A DNA stretch of 64,000 bases from Rhodococcus sp. BP22. GTDB lineage: Bacteria; Actinomycetota; Actinomycetes; Mycobacteriales; Mycobacteriaceae. The translations under genes and the position numbers were made by a program. Under the pieces are notes generated by a model, which saw nothing but the letters and a program-made list of their open reading frames with translations, made no database searches and was not told where the DNA came from. Numbering within the stretch: position 1 is the first letter of the stretch; every line of letters begins with the position of its first letter. This document shows, piece by piece, positions 33,301 through 42,716 of this stretch. The stretch lies in contig NZ_JACFTB010000004.1 in assembly GCF_014281965.1 (NCBI RefSeq), forward strand, positions 186,001 through 250,000, given 5' to 3'.

Positions 33301-33792
33301 TCAGAGGCGTCCGGTCACCCAACGCACGAGTCCGGGCATAGCCGCCTCGATCTGCTCGCGAATCTCGACGAAAGCATCGTCGGAGGAGTAATAGGGGTCT
33401 GCGACGGACTTCGACTTCGCATCCTCGTCGAACGATCGCAACAGGGAGATTCGGTCTGCGGGAGCGCCGAGTTGCAGCAGCGCCTCGGCGTGGCCGGTGT
33501 CCAAGGCGACGATGAGATCGGCCGTCAGATGGTCGTCTCCGACCTGAGCGGCCTCATGATCGCTCTCGTAGCCATGCGCTTGTAGTTCGGCGACGGTTCG
33601 CCGATCAGCCCCTTCGCCCTCGTGCCAGCCGTCGATCCCAGCACTGGACACCCGGACGGATTCTTCGAGCCCCGCCTCCCGGAGATGCCCGGCGAACACC
33701 TTCTCGGCCATCGGAGATCGGCAGATGTTGCCGGTGCAGACGAATGTCACGTGGAGCGTGCGTCGATCGACCGCGCTATTCGGTGTTGTCAT
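33301..33792 (-). CDS. ptpA: Low-molecular-weight protein tyrosine phosphatase PtpA
   Basis: A 163-residue LMW-PTP. The phosphate loop CTGNICRS gives the CX5R motif with Cys19 and Arg25, and the catalytic Asp lies in the DPYY box near residue 132. Its gene overlaps the end of the upstream HAD gene by 17 bases, so they are translationally coupled, as for ptkA-ptpA in M. tuberculosis. There PtpA is secreted during infection and dephosphorylates host proteins; in a free-living actinobacterium its targets are unknown. Confidence 0.93.
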   Translation of the reverse strand: MTTPNSAVDRRTLHVTFVCTGNICRSPMAEKVFAGHLREAGLEESVRVSSAGIDGWHEGEGADRRTVAELQAHGYESDHEAAQVGDDHLTADLIVALDTGHAEALLQLGAPADRISLLRSFDEDAKSKSVADPYYSSDDAFVEIREQIEAAMPGLVRWVTGRL

Positions 33793-34471
33793 CGAGCACC
33801 TTTGCGAGCTCGTCCATCGTTGTCACGATGAATGACGCGTCATCGTCCTCGCCTTCGATGCCGTAACCCCACTCGACGTAGACCGTCGGAATGCCGAACC
33901 GAGCCGCACCGTGAACATCGTGGTCCCGATCGCCGACCATCAGAACGCCGGAGGTTCCGCCGTCGGCTATTTCCTTGGGAATGAGACCGAGATTGCGCAG
34001 CGAATGTGCGATCACATCGGGCTTCGATCTGCGTGCACCGTCGTTACTCGCTCCACCGATGAACTCGAAGTACTCCGACAGGCCGAAGTGGTCCAGAATG
34101 CGGTGCGCGAACCGTTCCGACTTCGATGTGGCGACACCCAACCGGACGCCGCGAGCCTTCAAATCTGCCAAAACTGGCTCGATACCGTCGAAGACCGAGT
34201 TCTCGGCCCAGCCCTGCGCGTCGTAACGCTCGAAGTAGGCGGCGAGCGCCCGCTGTGCCACGTCCTCGGCAAGCCCCATCGTTCGGAACGAATCGAGCAG
34301 CGGCGGACCGATGACCAGAGCCAGCTGCTTCTCCGTCGGTTCGGGCGCTCCGACGGTGGCCAACGAGTGCCGGAATCCGGCCAGAATCCCGGGCGCAGAA
34401 TCGGTGAGGGTTCCATCGAGATCGAAGAGCACGACCTGGGCGCGGGTAGTCGGTTGGTCGAGCTTTGTCAT
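33776..34471 (-). CDS. HAD hydrolase, PtkA-like
   Basis: A 231-residue haloacid dehalogenase-fold protein with the nucleophile motif DLDGT (Asp17, Asp19), the second Asp/Thr motif GVATSKSE and the metal motif MVGDRDHDV. It is related to phosphoglycolate phosphatases. Its position directly before ptpA, and the same gene pair in M. tuberculosis (Rv2232 PtkA, reported as a tyrosine kinase acting on PtpA), suggest the same pairing here. Whether this one is a kinase or an ordinary HAD phosphatase cannot be decided from sequence; the catalytic HAD residues are all intact. Start ATG 34471. Confidence 0.85.
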   Translation of the reverse strand: MTKLDQPTTRAQVVLFDLDGTLTDSAPGILAGFRHSLATVGAPEPTEKQLALVIGPPLLDSFRTMGLAEDVAQRALAAYFERYDAQGWAENSVFDGIEPVLADLKARGVRLGVATSKSERFAHRILDHFGLSEYFEFIGGASNDGARRSKPDVIAHSLRNLGLIPKEIADGGTSGVLMVGDRDHDVHGAARFGIPTVYVEWGYGIEGEDDDASFIVTTMDELAKVLDDNTE

Positions 34472-34515
34472 GACGAAAACCATATCGGTGAGGCCGCCGA
34501 CTACGCTCACCGGCA

Positions 34516-35574
34516 ATGAACGAACTCCCCGAACCGGCGGCACTGTCACCTCTGCGTCACCACGGTGACGCAGAGGTCGATGACGGGATGGTCGACTTCG
34601 CAGTCAACGTTCAAGGCACCGCTCCGCCGGAGTGGCTACGGACGCGCCTCGCTGCGAGTCTCACGAAGCTGGGTGCCTATCCGACCGAGAAAGCCGATCG
34701 TGCGGCCCGCGAGATGGTGGCACGACGCCACCGTCGGTCACCGGAAGAGGTCCTTCTGCTCGCCGGGGGCGCCGAAGGATTCGCCATGTTGCCGAGACTG
34801 AAGCCACGTCTCGCTGCCGTCGTGCACCCATCGTTCACCGAGCCCGAGTGGGCGTTGCGAGAAGCCGATGTCGATACCGTGCAGGTTCTCCTGCAGGAGC
34901 CGTATCGGCTCGATCCCGCAGCCGTTCCCGACGAAGCGGACATGGTGGTGGTCGGCAATCCCACCAATCCGACCTCGGTTCTCCACGAACGCGAAGCACT
35001 GTTGGCCCTGCGAAGGCCCGGGCGTGTGCTGGTCGTGGACGAGGCATTCGCCGACGCGATAACGGGGGAGGATCACTCGCTGGCGTCGGTGAGTCTTCCC
35101 GACGTCCTCGTGCTGAGAAGTCTGACCAAGACCTGGGCGCTGGCGGGATTGCGATGCGGTTACGCACTGGGCCACCCCGACCTGCTGGCCAGGTTGACCC
35201 GCGGCCGAGCGCACTGGCCGCTGGGCACTCTCCAGATAGAGGCGATCACCGCATGCAGCGAACCCGCAGCGGTGGACGCGGCTGCGGCGAAAGCCGAGAC
35301 GATCGCCGCAGACCGGGCCTCGATGACCGAGCGACTGCGAAGCCTCGGTATCGACGTCGCCCCCGACGCCCGCGCCCCGTTCCTGCTGCTGCGAATGCCC
35401 GGTGCCGCAGACCTCAGGATTCGACTACGCGCTCGAGGTGTGGCAGTGCGGCGAGGCGACACCTTTCCAGGATTGACCACCGACCACCTGCGGGTGGCGG
35501 TCCGCGGGCGCGAACAGGTCGACATACTCGTCGAAGCTCTGGCCAGAGCACGTGCAGAGGGAGAATCAGCATGA
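34516..35574 (+). CDS. cobC: PLP-dependent aminotransferase-like CobC (threonine-phosphate decarboxylase-like)
   Basis: A 352-residue fold-type I PLP protein. The Schiff-base lysine lies in [19 protein letters not shown] and the substrate-binding NPTNPTS and DEAFAD motifs are present. It matches the Rv2231c/CobC group, which is linked to cobalamin synthesis and proposed to make (R)-1-aminopropan-2-ol phosphate from threonine phosphate. The start ATG at 34516 is divergent from the HAD gene, and its stop overlaps the following Nif3-like gene by four bases (ATGA). Confidence 0.88.
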   Translation: MNELPEPAALSPLRHHGDAEVDDGMVDFAVNVQGTAPPEWLRTRLAASLTKLGAYPTEKADRAAREMVARRHRRSPEEVLLLAGGAEGFAMLPRLKPRLAAVVHPSFTEPEWALREADVDTVQVLLQEPYRLDPAAVPDEADMVVVGNPTNPTSVLHEREALLALRRPGRVLVVDEAFADAITGEDHSLASVSLPDVLVLRSLTKTWALAGLRCGYALGHPDLLARLTRGRAHWPLGTLQIEAITACSEPAAVDAAAAKAETIAADRASMTERLRSLGIDVAPDARAPFLLLRMPGAADLRIRLRARGVAVRRGDTFPGLTTDHLRVAVRGREQVDILVEALARARAEGESA

Positions 35575-36725
35575 GCGATCAGACAGTGAAGTTGGCCGAC
35601 GTGGTGGCGGTGCTCGACGCCGCATACCCCCCTCGGCTCGCCGAGAGTTGGGACTCGGTCGGCCTGGTGTGCGGAGACCCAACCGACCGGGTGCGCAAGG
35701 TGATGTACACCGTCGATGCGACCGCGGACGTCGTCGAGGAGGCACTCGAGTGGGGCGCCGATCTATTGGTCGCACACCACCCGCTGCTCCTGCGTGGAGT
35801 CGACACCGTCGCAGCCGATACCCCGAAAGGCGCCTTGATCCACCGCCTCGTCAAGGCGGGATGTGCGTTGTTCACCGCCCACACCAACGCGGACTCCGCC
35901 GATCCCGGCGTGTCCGACGCGTTGGCCGCGGTCCTCGGGGTCGCCGTCTCGCGTCCCATCGAGCCGATCGACGCACCCGCGGTCGACAAGTGGGTCGTTC
36001 TCGTTCCGAAGACTCACAGTTCCGCCGTTCGCTCGGCATTGTTCGGCGCGGGCGCCGGTGCGATCGGCAACTACCGCGAATGCAGTTGGACCGTCGAAGG
36101 CATCGGCCAGTTTCGTCCGGAGGTCGGGGCCGAGCCGGCGATCGGTGCGGTGGGAAGCCTCGAGCAGGTGAGCGAGGACCGTATCGAAGTGGTTGCCCCG
36201 GCGTCGGCGCGGCAGACCGTTCTCGGTGCACTCACCGCCGTGCACCCTTACGAAGAGCCCGCATTCGACATCTTCGAGGAGGCCCGCCTGCCGACCTCGA
36301 CCGGCCTCGGACGGATCGGCACGCTCGCGTCGCCGACCACGCTTCGCGAATTCAGCGAACGGGTGCGTCGTGCACTGCCGGACACAGCGTGGGGTGTGCG
36401 CACAGCCGGTGATCCCGACACAGTCGTGCGGACTGTTGCGCTGTGCGGTGGCGCGGGGGATTCGTTTCTCGACGCCGTTCGGGCATTGGGAGTCGACGTT
36501 TACCTCACATCGGATCTGCGGCACCATCCCGTCGACGAACATCTCCGCAGCGGTGGCCCTGCGGTGATCGACGTAGCGCATTGGGCGTCGGAGTACCCAT
36601 GGTGTGAGCAGGCCCGGAGCATCGTCGACGCAGAATTTGCCGAGACCGCAGGATGGGGGAGCCGCGTCAGTAGAACGAGAACCGACCCCTGGACCCTCGG
36701 CGCGGCGACGACCGCGTCGGAATAG
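35571..36725 (+). CDS. Nif3-like dinuclear metal centre protein
   Basis: A 384-residue protein of the NIF3/YbgI-YqfO family, here the long form with an inserted ~100-residue domain ([23 protein letters not shown] to [14 protein letters not shown], residues ~145-240). The metal-binding residues lie in [13 protein letters not shown] and [15 protein letters not shown] and in the C-terminal [11 protein letters not shown] region. Family members form hexameric rings with two metals per subunit; their biochemical role is uncertain. The ATG at 35571 is coupled to cobC. Confidence 0.9.
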   Translation: MSDQTVKLADVVAVLDAAYPPRLAESWDSVGLVCGDPTDRVRKVMYTVDATADVVEEALEWGADLLVAHHPLLLRGVDTVAADTPKGALIHRLVKAGCALFTAHTNADSADPGVSDALAAVLGVAVSRPIEPIDAPAVDKWVVLVPKTHSSAVRSALFGAGAGAIGNYRECSWTVEGIGQFRPEVGAEPAIGAVGSLEQVSEDRIEVVAPASARQTVLGALTAVHPYEEPAFDIFEEARLPTSTGLGRIGTLASPTTLREFSERVRRALPDTAWGVRTAGDPDTVVRTVALCGGAGDSFLDAVRALGVDVYLTSDLRHHPVDEHLRSGGPAVIDVAHWASEYPWCEQARSIVDAEFAETAGWGSRVSRTRTDPWTLGAATTASE

Positions 36726-36812
36726 TCCACGGACCAACTCTTGTCCGCCGTCGGCGCGCGAGCCGGTAAGGTTCGACCGAATCAACTTCCATAGTCGCAG
36801 GAGTCATCACGC

Positions 36813-37550
36813 GTGAATGTCGACCCCCGAGTGCAGGCCTCACTTCTCGAACTGGCCTCAGTGGATACCGAACTGTCGCAGATCGCTCATCGGCGTAGAA
36901 CGCTTCCGGAGCAGACCGAGTTCGAGAAGCTCGAGGCCGAGCGAGTCTCACGTCGAGACGCTGCCGTTGCAGTCCAGATGTCGATGGACGATCTCGACCG
37001 CGATATCAAGAAACTCGAAAACGAAGTCGACGCTGTCCGTCAGCGCGAAGACCGCGACCGCAAGATGCTCGACAGCGGAACGATCGCACCCAAGCAAATG
37101 TCGGAATTGCAGCACGAGCTCGCCAGCCTCGAACGTCGTCAGGGCCTGTTGGAAGAGGAGCTTCTCGAGGTCATGGAACGTCGTGAGGCGTCCCAGACCG
37201 ACTACAACCATGCCGGTGCACAGGTGACGCAGATCGAGGACGAACTCATCGATTCGGGTCGGCGCCGCGATGACGCAGTAGCGGACATCGATGCCGCCGA
37301 GCAACGCGCGACAGCCCGCCGAACAGAACTCGCGTCAGGCCTCCCCGAAGATCTGCTGGCGATCTACGAGAAGCAACGCGCACTGTCCGGCCGCGGTGCC
37401 GCTCTACTTCAGGCTCGCCGTTGCGGCGCGTGCCGAATCGAGTTGGACCGCGGGGAGATCTCTCGAATCGCCGCCGCGCCGGCCGACAAACTCGTCCGAT
37501 GCTCGGAGTGCAACGCCATTCTCGTGCGGACGAAGGAGTCCGGAATTTGA
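36813..37550 (+). CDS. Coiled-coil protein with C4 zinc ribbon
   Basis: A 245-residue protein: a long heptad-rich coiled coil (residues ~25-185, rich in E, R, Q and L) followed by a C-terminal zinc ribbon with CGAC (residues ~207-210) and CSEC (~231-234). It is the family formed by Rv2229c and the chlamydial CT398, of unknown but conserved function. The GTG at 36813 is used. Its stop overlaps the TTG of the RNase H/phosphatase gene by four bases (TTGA), and an AAGGAG lies within its last codons. Confidence 0.9.
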   Translation: MNVDPRVQASLLELASVDTELSQIAHRRRTLPEQTEFEKLEAERVSRRDAAVAVQMSMDDLDRDIKKLENEVDAVRQREDRDRKMLDSGTIAPKQMSELQHELASLERRQGLLEEELLEVMERREASQTDYNHAGAQVTQIEDELIDSGRRRDDAVADIDAAEQRATARRTELASGLPEDLLAIYEKQRALSGRGAALLQARRCGACRIELDRGEISRIAAAPADKLVRCSECNAILVRTKESGI

Positions 37551-38725
37551 GTTCCGCCGCCCACACCCGCGTGATCGTCGAAGCTGACGGTGGCTCTCGG
37601 GGAAATCCAGGACCAGCTGGATATGGTGCGGTCGTGCTGTCCCCGGATCGCTCCGAGGTTCTCGCCGAACGTCGCCTTGCGCTCGGCATCGCGACCAACA
37701 ATGTGGCCGAGTATCGCGGCCTCATCGCCGGTCTGACTGCAGCCGCTGACGTCGGCGCCCGTGAGGTCGACGTCCGGATGGACTCCAAGCTGGTCGTAGA
37801 ACAAATGGCGGGTCGGTGGAAGGTCAAGCATCCGGACATGATTCCGCTCAATCGCGAGGCGGCCGCTCTGGTCCGCGGCTTCGATCGAGTGTCGTACCAG
37901 TGGATTCCGCGGGCCGAGAACTCCCATGCGGATCGACTTGCGAACGAGGCGATGGATGCGGCCGCGGGTAAGAATCGCGAGCCTGCCGTGCACGTGGCCG
38001 ACAGGCCGACAGCGCCGGTGGTCGAAAAGTCGGCTGCTCCGGTGGCCGAGAAGTCGGCTGCTCCGGTGGCCGAGAAGTCGGCTGGACCGGGATGGACCGG
38101 TGCCGTCGGTGCACCGACGCGTTTGCTGCTGCTGCGTCATGGTCAGACACCGTTGTCCGTCGAACGCCGATATTCCGGGCGCGGAAATCCGGTTCTCACC
38201 GAACTTGGTGCGCAGCAGGCATCGGCCGCCGCGGGGTATCTCGCGCAGCGTGACGACATTGCCGCGATCGTCGCCTCGCCGCTGGCGAGAGCGCAGCAGA
38301 CGGCAGGCGCCCTCGCCGCCAAGATGGGGCTTCGCGTCTCGACTCTGGATGAGCTGACCGAGACAGATTTCGGAGCTTGGGAGGGCCTGACCTTCAAGGA
38401 GGCAGGCGAGAATCATCCGGATGTGCATCGGAAATGGCTTGGAGATACATCGGTAGCACCGCCGGGCGGAGAGAGCTTCGACGTCGTTCGCGCCAGGGTC
38501 CAGTCGGCACGGGAGAAACTGATTTCCGCGCATGCGGGATCCACCGTAGTTGTGGTCACACACGTGACACCGATCAAGTTGTTGCTGCAGCTGGCGCTCG
38601 ATGTCGGTCCGTCGATCCTCTACCGGCTGCACCTCGATCTGGCCTCCCTGAGCATCGCGGAGTTCTACCCGGACGGTGGGGCCTCGGTACGCCTGGTGAA
38701 CGAGACGTCCTACCTACACAAGTAG
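37547..38725 (+). CDS. Bifunctional RNase H / histidine acid phosphatase
   Basis: A 392-residue fusion, as in Rv2228c. The N-terminal RNase HI-like domain (residues ~8-140) has catalytic Asp14 (VEADGGSRGNPG), Glu55 (NNVAEYRG) and Asp79 (RMDSKLVV); the C-terminal domain (from ~185) is a histidine phosphatase with LLLLRHGQTP and VVVVTHVTPIK, related to alpha-ribazole phosphatase CobC. The linker holds three near-identical 8-residue units (VEKSAAPV type). The start is the TTG at 37547 with AAGGAG eight bases upstream. In M. tuberculosis the protein degrades RNA:DNA hybrids and also acts as a phosphatase. Confidence 0.92.
   Translation: MSSAAHTRVIVEADGGSRGNPGPAGYGAVVLSPDRSEVLAERRLALGIATNNVAEYRGLIAGLTAAADVGAREVDVRMDSKLVVEQMAGRWKVKHPDMIPLNREAAALVRGFDRVSYQWIPRAENSHADRLANEAMDAAAGKNREPAVHVADRPTAPVVEKSAAPVAEKSAAPVAEKSAGPGWTGAVGAPTRLLLLRHGQTPLSVERRYSGRGNPVLTELGAQQASAAAGYLAQRDDIAAIVASPLARAQQTAGALAAKMGLRVSTLDELTETDFGAWEGLTFKEAGENHPDVHRKWLGDTSVAPPGGESFDVVRARVQSAREKLISAHAGSTVVVVTHVTPIKLLLQLALDVGPSILYRLHLDLASLSIAEFYPDGGASVRLVNETSYLHK
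38017..38088 (+). repeat. Three 24-bp tandem repeats in the RNase H/phosphatase linker
   Basis: Three consecutive 24-base units at 38017-38040, 38041-38064 and 38065-38088 encode V(V/A)EKSA(A/G)P-type octapeptides. They differ at a few bases. They form the disordered linker between the two enzyme domains and are prone to copy-number change between strains. Confidence 0.85.
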
Positions 38726-39946
38726 CACCAACCAGAGCGCGGCCGTCGAACCGAGAATGGTCAGCGGAGTCGTGACGAGGCCGAGCGCGGTGAAGGTCCG
38801 CAGGTCTGCGGGCTCGTGGTTGGCGGCCCCCACTCGACGCCACAACATGATGGCCAGCGATCCGACGTAAGTGAGGTTGGGTCCGAGGTTCACCCCGATG
38901 ATCATGGCGAGCAGTAGACCGGGCGACGCCGATGGGCCGAACGCTGCCAACAACATCAGCGTCGCGGGCAGGTTGTTGACGACGTTGGCCGCGACGGCAG
39001 CGATAGCGGCCGCCGAGAGCAGGCCCAGGAACGTGGTCTCGGTCGGGAGGATGTCTCCGAGCCACCGGCCGATGGGGCCCGAAGTGACGCCTTCGACGAC
39101 GATGCCCAGCAACAGCACGAATCCGCAGAACTTCAAATCCGCTGCCCGCAGGATTCGCCGCGGAACAGTGAACCCATTGCGTAAAGCCGGAACGGCGAGG
39201 ACCACCGATCCGGCTGCCGCTACCCAGAACGGTTCGATACCGACAACTCCGGACACGCCGAAACCCACGAGAGTGATCCCCAGGACGACGAGCGTGCCGA
39301 TCGGCGCAGCCACCTCGGGCGTCGGGTCCACTGCCTCTGTGCGTACCAAGTCCTTGCGGAAGAACATCCAGAACACGGCACCCTCGATGACGATCGCCAC
39401 AATCCACGGCAGTGCCATCAGCGCAGCGAAATGTGCGAACGTCAATCCCGTCGCCGAGAACACCAATAGATTTGTCAGATTGGACACCGGCAGAAGCGTC
39501 GACGCCGAATTGGACAGGTGCGCAGTGGCATAACTGTGCGGACGTGCAGGCATCCGCAGCGCCCGTGCCGCACCGATGACCGCAGGTGTGAGAAGTACCA
39601 CCGTCGCGTCGAGGCTCAATACTGCGGTGGTGATTGCAGCAGCGAGGAATACCGACAGGAGGAGCCGGTGCGGGCTTCCCTTCGCGGATCGCGCCATGAT
39701 CGATGCGACCCAGGCGAACAATCCGAGTGCGTCTGCCAGATGAGCCAATACGAGAATGAAGACCAGGAACACGACCGTCGGCAGTAGCTCGAGAATCTGT
39801 TTGCGTGCGTCGTCTACGGTCACCAGTCCCAGCAGGAGTGTCAGAACGGCGGCAGGGATCGCGACCGTGATCTCCGGTAGAGAACGTGGTGCGAAGATCG
39901 CGAAAATCAGTACTGCGGCAACAAGTGCTGCGGCGACAACGCTCAC
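38714..39946 (-). CDS. SLC13/ArsB-type ion permease
   Basis: A 410-residue membrane protein with about 10-12 helices. The DASS/ArsB superfamily pattern is seen in TTAVLSLDATVVLLTPAVIG and in the second-half repeat AAVAANVVNNLPATLMLLAA and LLLAMIIGVNLGPNLTYVGSLAIML, the paired re-entrant loops of this ion-transporter fold. Candidates are arsenite, dicarboxylate or citrate; nothing nearby indicates arsenic resistance. The GTG at 39946 overlaps the stop of the DUF1697 gene by four bases. Its 3' end overlaps the convergent RNase H gene by 12 bases. Confidence 0.82.
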   Translation of the reverse strand: MSVVAAALVAAVLIFAIFAPRSLPEITVAIPAAVLTLLLGLVTVDDARKQILELLPTVVFLVFILVLAHLADALGLFAWVASIMARSAKGSPHRLLLSVFLAAAITTAVLSLDATVVLLTPAVIGAARALRMPARPHSYATAHLSNSASTLLPVSNLTNLLVFSATGLTFAHFAALMALPWIVAIVIEGAVFWMFFRKDLVRTEAVDPTPEVAAPIGTLVVLGITLVGFGVSGVVGIEPFWVAAAGSVVLAVPALRNGFTVPRRILRAADLKFCGFVLLLGIVVEGVTSGPIGRWLGDILPTETTFLGLLSAAAIAAVAANVVNNLPATLMLLAAFGPSASPGLLLAMIIGVNLGPNLTYVGSLAIMLWRRVGAANHEPADLRTFTALGLVTTPLTILGSTAALWLVLLV

Positions 39947-40464
39947 GCCAGCATCTTGACGAGCGTCCGCAGATTCCGAGTAGTGGTGGTCGGCTTGTAC
40001 TTCGCCTTGGCCAAAAATTTCCCGACGCGGCTGTCCGTGGTGTGACCCCGCACCACTTCCCAGTACACGACGCGGTGGCCCGGGGCGAGTGATTCCAGCT
40101 CGGGGTCGAGAGTGTCTGCTATACCGGTTACTTCGCGCAGATGGTCGGCATCGTTGCCGAAGATGACGTATGGATGCCAGCCGTCACGTTCGGCGTCGAA
40201 CGGGTAGCTCTCGATGATCGACTTCAGCGCCGTCTCGTCCAGGACGATCACCCACGCCTCGTATCCGAAGGTCGCCGACAGAACCTTCTCTACAGATTTC
40301 TTCACTTCGGGTGCACGTAGCGTGCTTTCGAGCACAACGTTGCCTGTCGCGAGGATTGTTCGAACGTCGTCGAATCCCGCGGAGGTCAAGGCTGCGCGCA
40401 GGTCGACCATCTTGATATTGATGCCACCTACGTTGATTCCGCGAAGAAGGACGACGTGCTTCAT
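39943..40464 (-). CDS. DUF1697 family protein
   Basis: A 173-residue cytosolic protein of the DUF1697 family, identified by the N-terminal MKHVVLLRGINVGGINIKMVDLRAAL and the middle LATGNVVLESTLRAPEVKKSVEKVL. The family is widespread and its biochemical role is not known. The ATG at 40464 fits; upstream starts would run into the RNase P RNA gene. It is translationally coupled to the following permease (GTGA overlap) and divergent from rnpB. Confidence 0.88.
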   Translation of the reverse strand: MKHVVLLRGINVGGINIKMVDLRAALTSAGFDDVRTILATGNVVLESTLRAPEVKKSVEKVLSATFGYEAWVIVLDETALKSIIESYPFDAERDGWHPYVIFGNDADHLREVTGIADTLDPELESLAPGHRVVYWEVVRGHTTDSRVGKFLAKAKYKPTTTTRNLRTLVKMLA

Positions 40465-40509
40465 ACGTGAAACTGTAGTTCGGAGCGAGGACACAGTAGA
40501 GTTCATCTC

Positions 40510-40967
<458 letters not shown>

Positions 40968-40972
40968 ACTCG

Positions 40973-41093
40973 TCGGGAGTGAAGCCTGCGGAATGATCCC
41001 CTGGATTCGGGAGTGGAGCCTGCGGAATGACCCCCGGGGTTCGGGAGTGGAGCCTGCGGAGTGACCCCCTGGATTCGGGAGTGGACCTTCGGG
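40973..41093. repeat. 34-bp tandem repeat downstream of rnpB
   Basis: Units begin TCGGGAGTG at 40973, 41007, 41041 and 41075, so the period is exactly 34 bases; three full copies and a partial fourth are present. The unit reads roughly TCGGGAGTGGAGCCTGCGG-AATGACCCCC-TGGAT, with a few changes between copies. The period is not a multiple of 3, so it is not a coding repeat. There are no variable spacers, so it is not a CRISPR array. Its role could be a regulatory RNA 3' region or a minisatellite. Confidence 0.85.
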
Positions 41094-41105
41094 CAGACTG
41101 TGGAC

Positions 41106-41291
41106 ATGAGCAATGACGATGACGCCTGGTTCTACGACATCCGCACCAAGACCGTGGCTCAGGGCAAGGAATCCGGTGCACTGGACCGGATGGGGCCCTA
41201 CCCCGACCGCGAGACCGCCGAGCGCGCTTTGACGATCGCGGCCGAGCGAAACAAGGCTGCGGACAAGGCTGACGACGACTGGAAAAACTGA
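41106..41291 (+). CDS. Small SPOR-like actinobacterial protein
   Basis: A 61-residue protein, conserved in actinobacteria and often annotated as SPOR domain-containing. The visible core is WFYDIRTKTVAQGKESGALDRMGPYPDRETAERALTIAAERN: a short strand, a helix and aromatic residues. It is too small to be a complete cell-wall-binding SPOR domain. The ATG at 41106 starts right after the 34-bp tandem repeat, and its stop lies 3 bases before the RNB ribonuclease gene, so the two are an operon. Confidence 0.72.
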   Translation: MSNDDDAWFYDIRTKTVAQGKESGALDRMGPYPDRETAERALTIAAERNKAADKADDDWKN

Positions 41292-41294
41292 CCG

Positions 41295-42716
41295 GTGTTT
41301 CTGACCCGTCTGACAGCACCGGCGTTCGATTTTCGTGCGATCAGATCCGAGTTCCACCTTCGCGACGAGTTTTCCGTAGGCGCTCTCGCGGAGGCTCGGT
41401 CGGCTACGGATCGTTTCGTCGGTGACCGCGTCGATCGCACCGACATCCCGTTGGTGACCATCGACCCGCCCGGGTCGATGGATCTCGATCAGGCTGTACA
41501 TATCGAGAAGTTGCCGACCGGTTTCGTGCTTCACTATGCGATCGCCGATGTCGGAGCACTTGTCGTCCCCGGCGGAGCGCTGGATGTTCAGACGCGTGAA
41601 CGTGGACAGACGTTCTATCTCCCGGACGGTTCGGTTCCGCTTCATCCGCGGGTCCTGTCGGAGGGTTCGGCGAGCTTGTTGCCGAACGAGACTCGCCCGG
41701 CAGCGCTGTGGAGAATCGAGCTGGACGAATTAGGTGAGCCGACGTCGTGGACGGTAACCAGAGCATCGGTCCGGTCGATTGCGCGACTGGACTACGCCGG
41801 AGTGCAGTCCGGATTCGATGCCGGGAGTCCGCATCCGTCGATTGCATGTCTGGACGAGTTCGGGCGGCTGCGAGCGGAATCCTCGATTCGGCGGGGTGCT
41901 GTGGACATCACGCTGCCCGAACAGGAAGTGGTTCCCGACGGAGACTCGTGGCGAATCGAGCTTCAGGCCAGAACTTCGGTCGACGGCTGGAACGCCGAAG
42001 TGTCCTTGTTGACCGGAATGTGTGCCGCGCGGATCATGCTCGACGCTGGCATCGGATTGCTACGCACACTTCCTCCTGCAACCGACACGGCGTTGGCAAC
42101 ATTGCGTAATACCGCCTCGATGCTCGGAATCGATTGGCCGGACGGTGTATCGGCCGGGGCTGTGCTCTCTGCTCTCCCGGCCGATGAGCCCGAAACGTTG
42201 GCAATGATGACCCAGGCGACTGGGCTTCTTCGCGGCGCCGACTACGCGGCGTTCGACGGCGCGGCGCCGAAACTCAGCGAGCACTCCGGCATTGCAGCAC
42301 CGTATGCCCATGTGACGGCACCGCTTCGTCGCCTGTCGGACAGGTTCGCCACCGAGGTGTGTTTGGCTGCGGTTGCGGGAACGGAGGTACCGGAGTGGGC
42401 CGCAAGCGCCCTCCCCGAACTTCCGGCGACCATGCGAAAGTCCGATTCCGTTGCGTCCAAGGTGGATCGGGCGTGCATCGATCTCGCCGAAGCGGCCATC
42501 CTCGCGGGCCGCGTCGGTGAACGGTTCGGTGCGTTGGTGCTTCGCGGGGCCGAGGACGAGCGCGAGGCCGAAGTCTTCGTTCACGACCCGATCGTCATCA
42601 GCAGATGCGCAGGCAATCCACCCGAAGGGGAGAAGGTGACGGTGCGGCTCACCGTCGCCGACACCGACTCCCGTCGAATCGGCTTCGCCTACGAATCGGG
42701 TAGCGACGCGAACTGA
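41295..42716 (+). CDS. RNB-domain ribonuclease (RNase II/R-like)
   Basis: A 473-residue 3'-5' exoribonuclease candidate. The RNB catalytic segment is VTIDPPGSMDLDQAVHIE, with the Asp residues that bind the metal ion, and further conserved parts are YAIADVGALV and AAPYAHVTAPLRRLSDRFATE. It lacks the N-terminal cold-shock and C-terminal S1 domains of full-length RNase R, so it is a short actinobacterial form. It begins with GTG at 41295, 3 bases after the SPOR-like gene. Its last 28 bases overlap the convergent prolyl aminopeptidase gene. Confidence 0.88.
   Translation: MFLTRLTAPAFDFRAIRSEFHLRDEFSVGALAEARSATDRFVGDRVDRTDIPLVTIDPPGSMDLDQAVHIEKLPTGFVLHYAIADVGALVVPGGALDVQTRERGQTFYLPDGSVPLHPRVLSEGSASLLPNETRPAALWRIELDELGEPTSWTVTRASVRSIARLDYAGVQSGFDAGSPHPSIACLDEFGRLRAESSIRRGAVDITLPEQEVVPDGDSWRIELQARTSVDGWNAEVSLLTGMCAARIMLDAGIGLLRTLPPATDTALATLRNTASMLGIDWPDGVSAGAVLSALPADEPETLAMMTQATGLLRGADYAAFDGAAPKLSEHSGIAAPYAHVTAPLRRLSDRFATEVCLAAVAGTEVPEWAASALPELPATMRKSDSVASKVDRACIDLAEAAILAGRVGERFGALVLRGAEDEREAEVFVHDPIVISRCAGNPPEGEKVTVRLTVADTDSRRIGFAYESGSDAN

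Noticed and set aside
40973-41093. The 34-bp repeat as a CRISPR array
   Set aside because: The copies are back to back with no spacers, and no cas gene is in the window.
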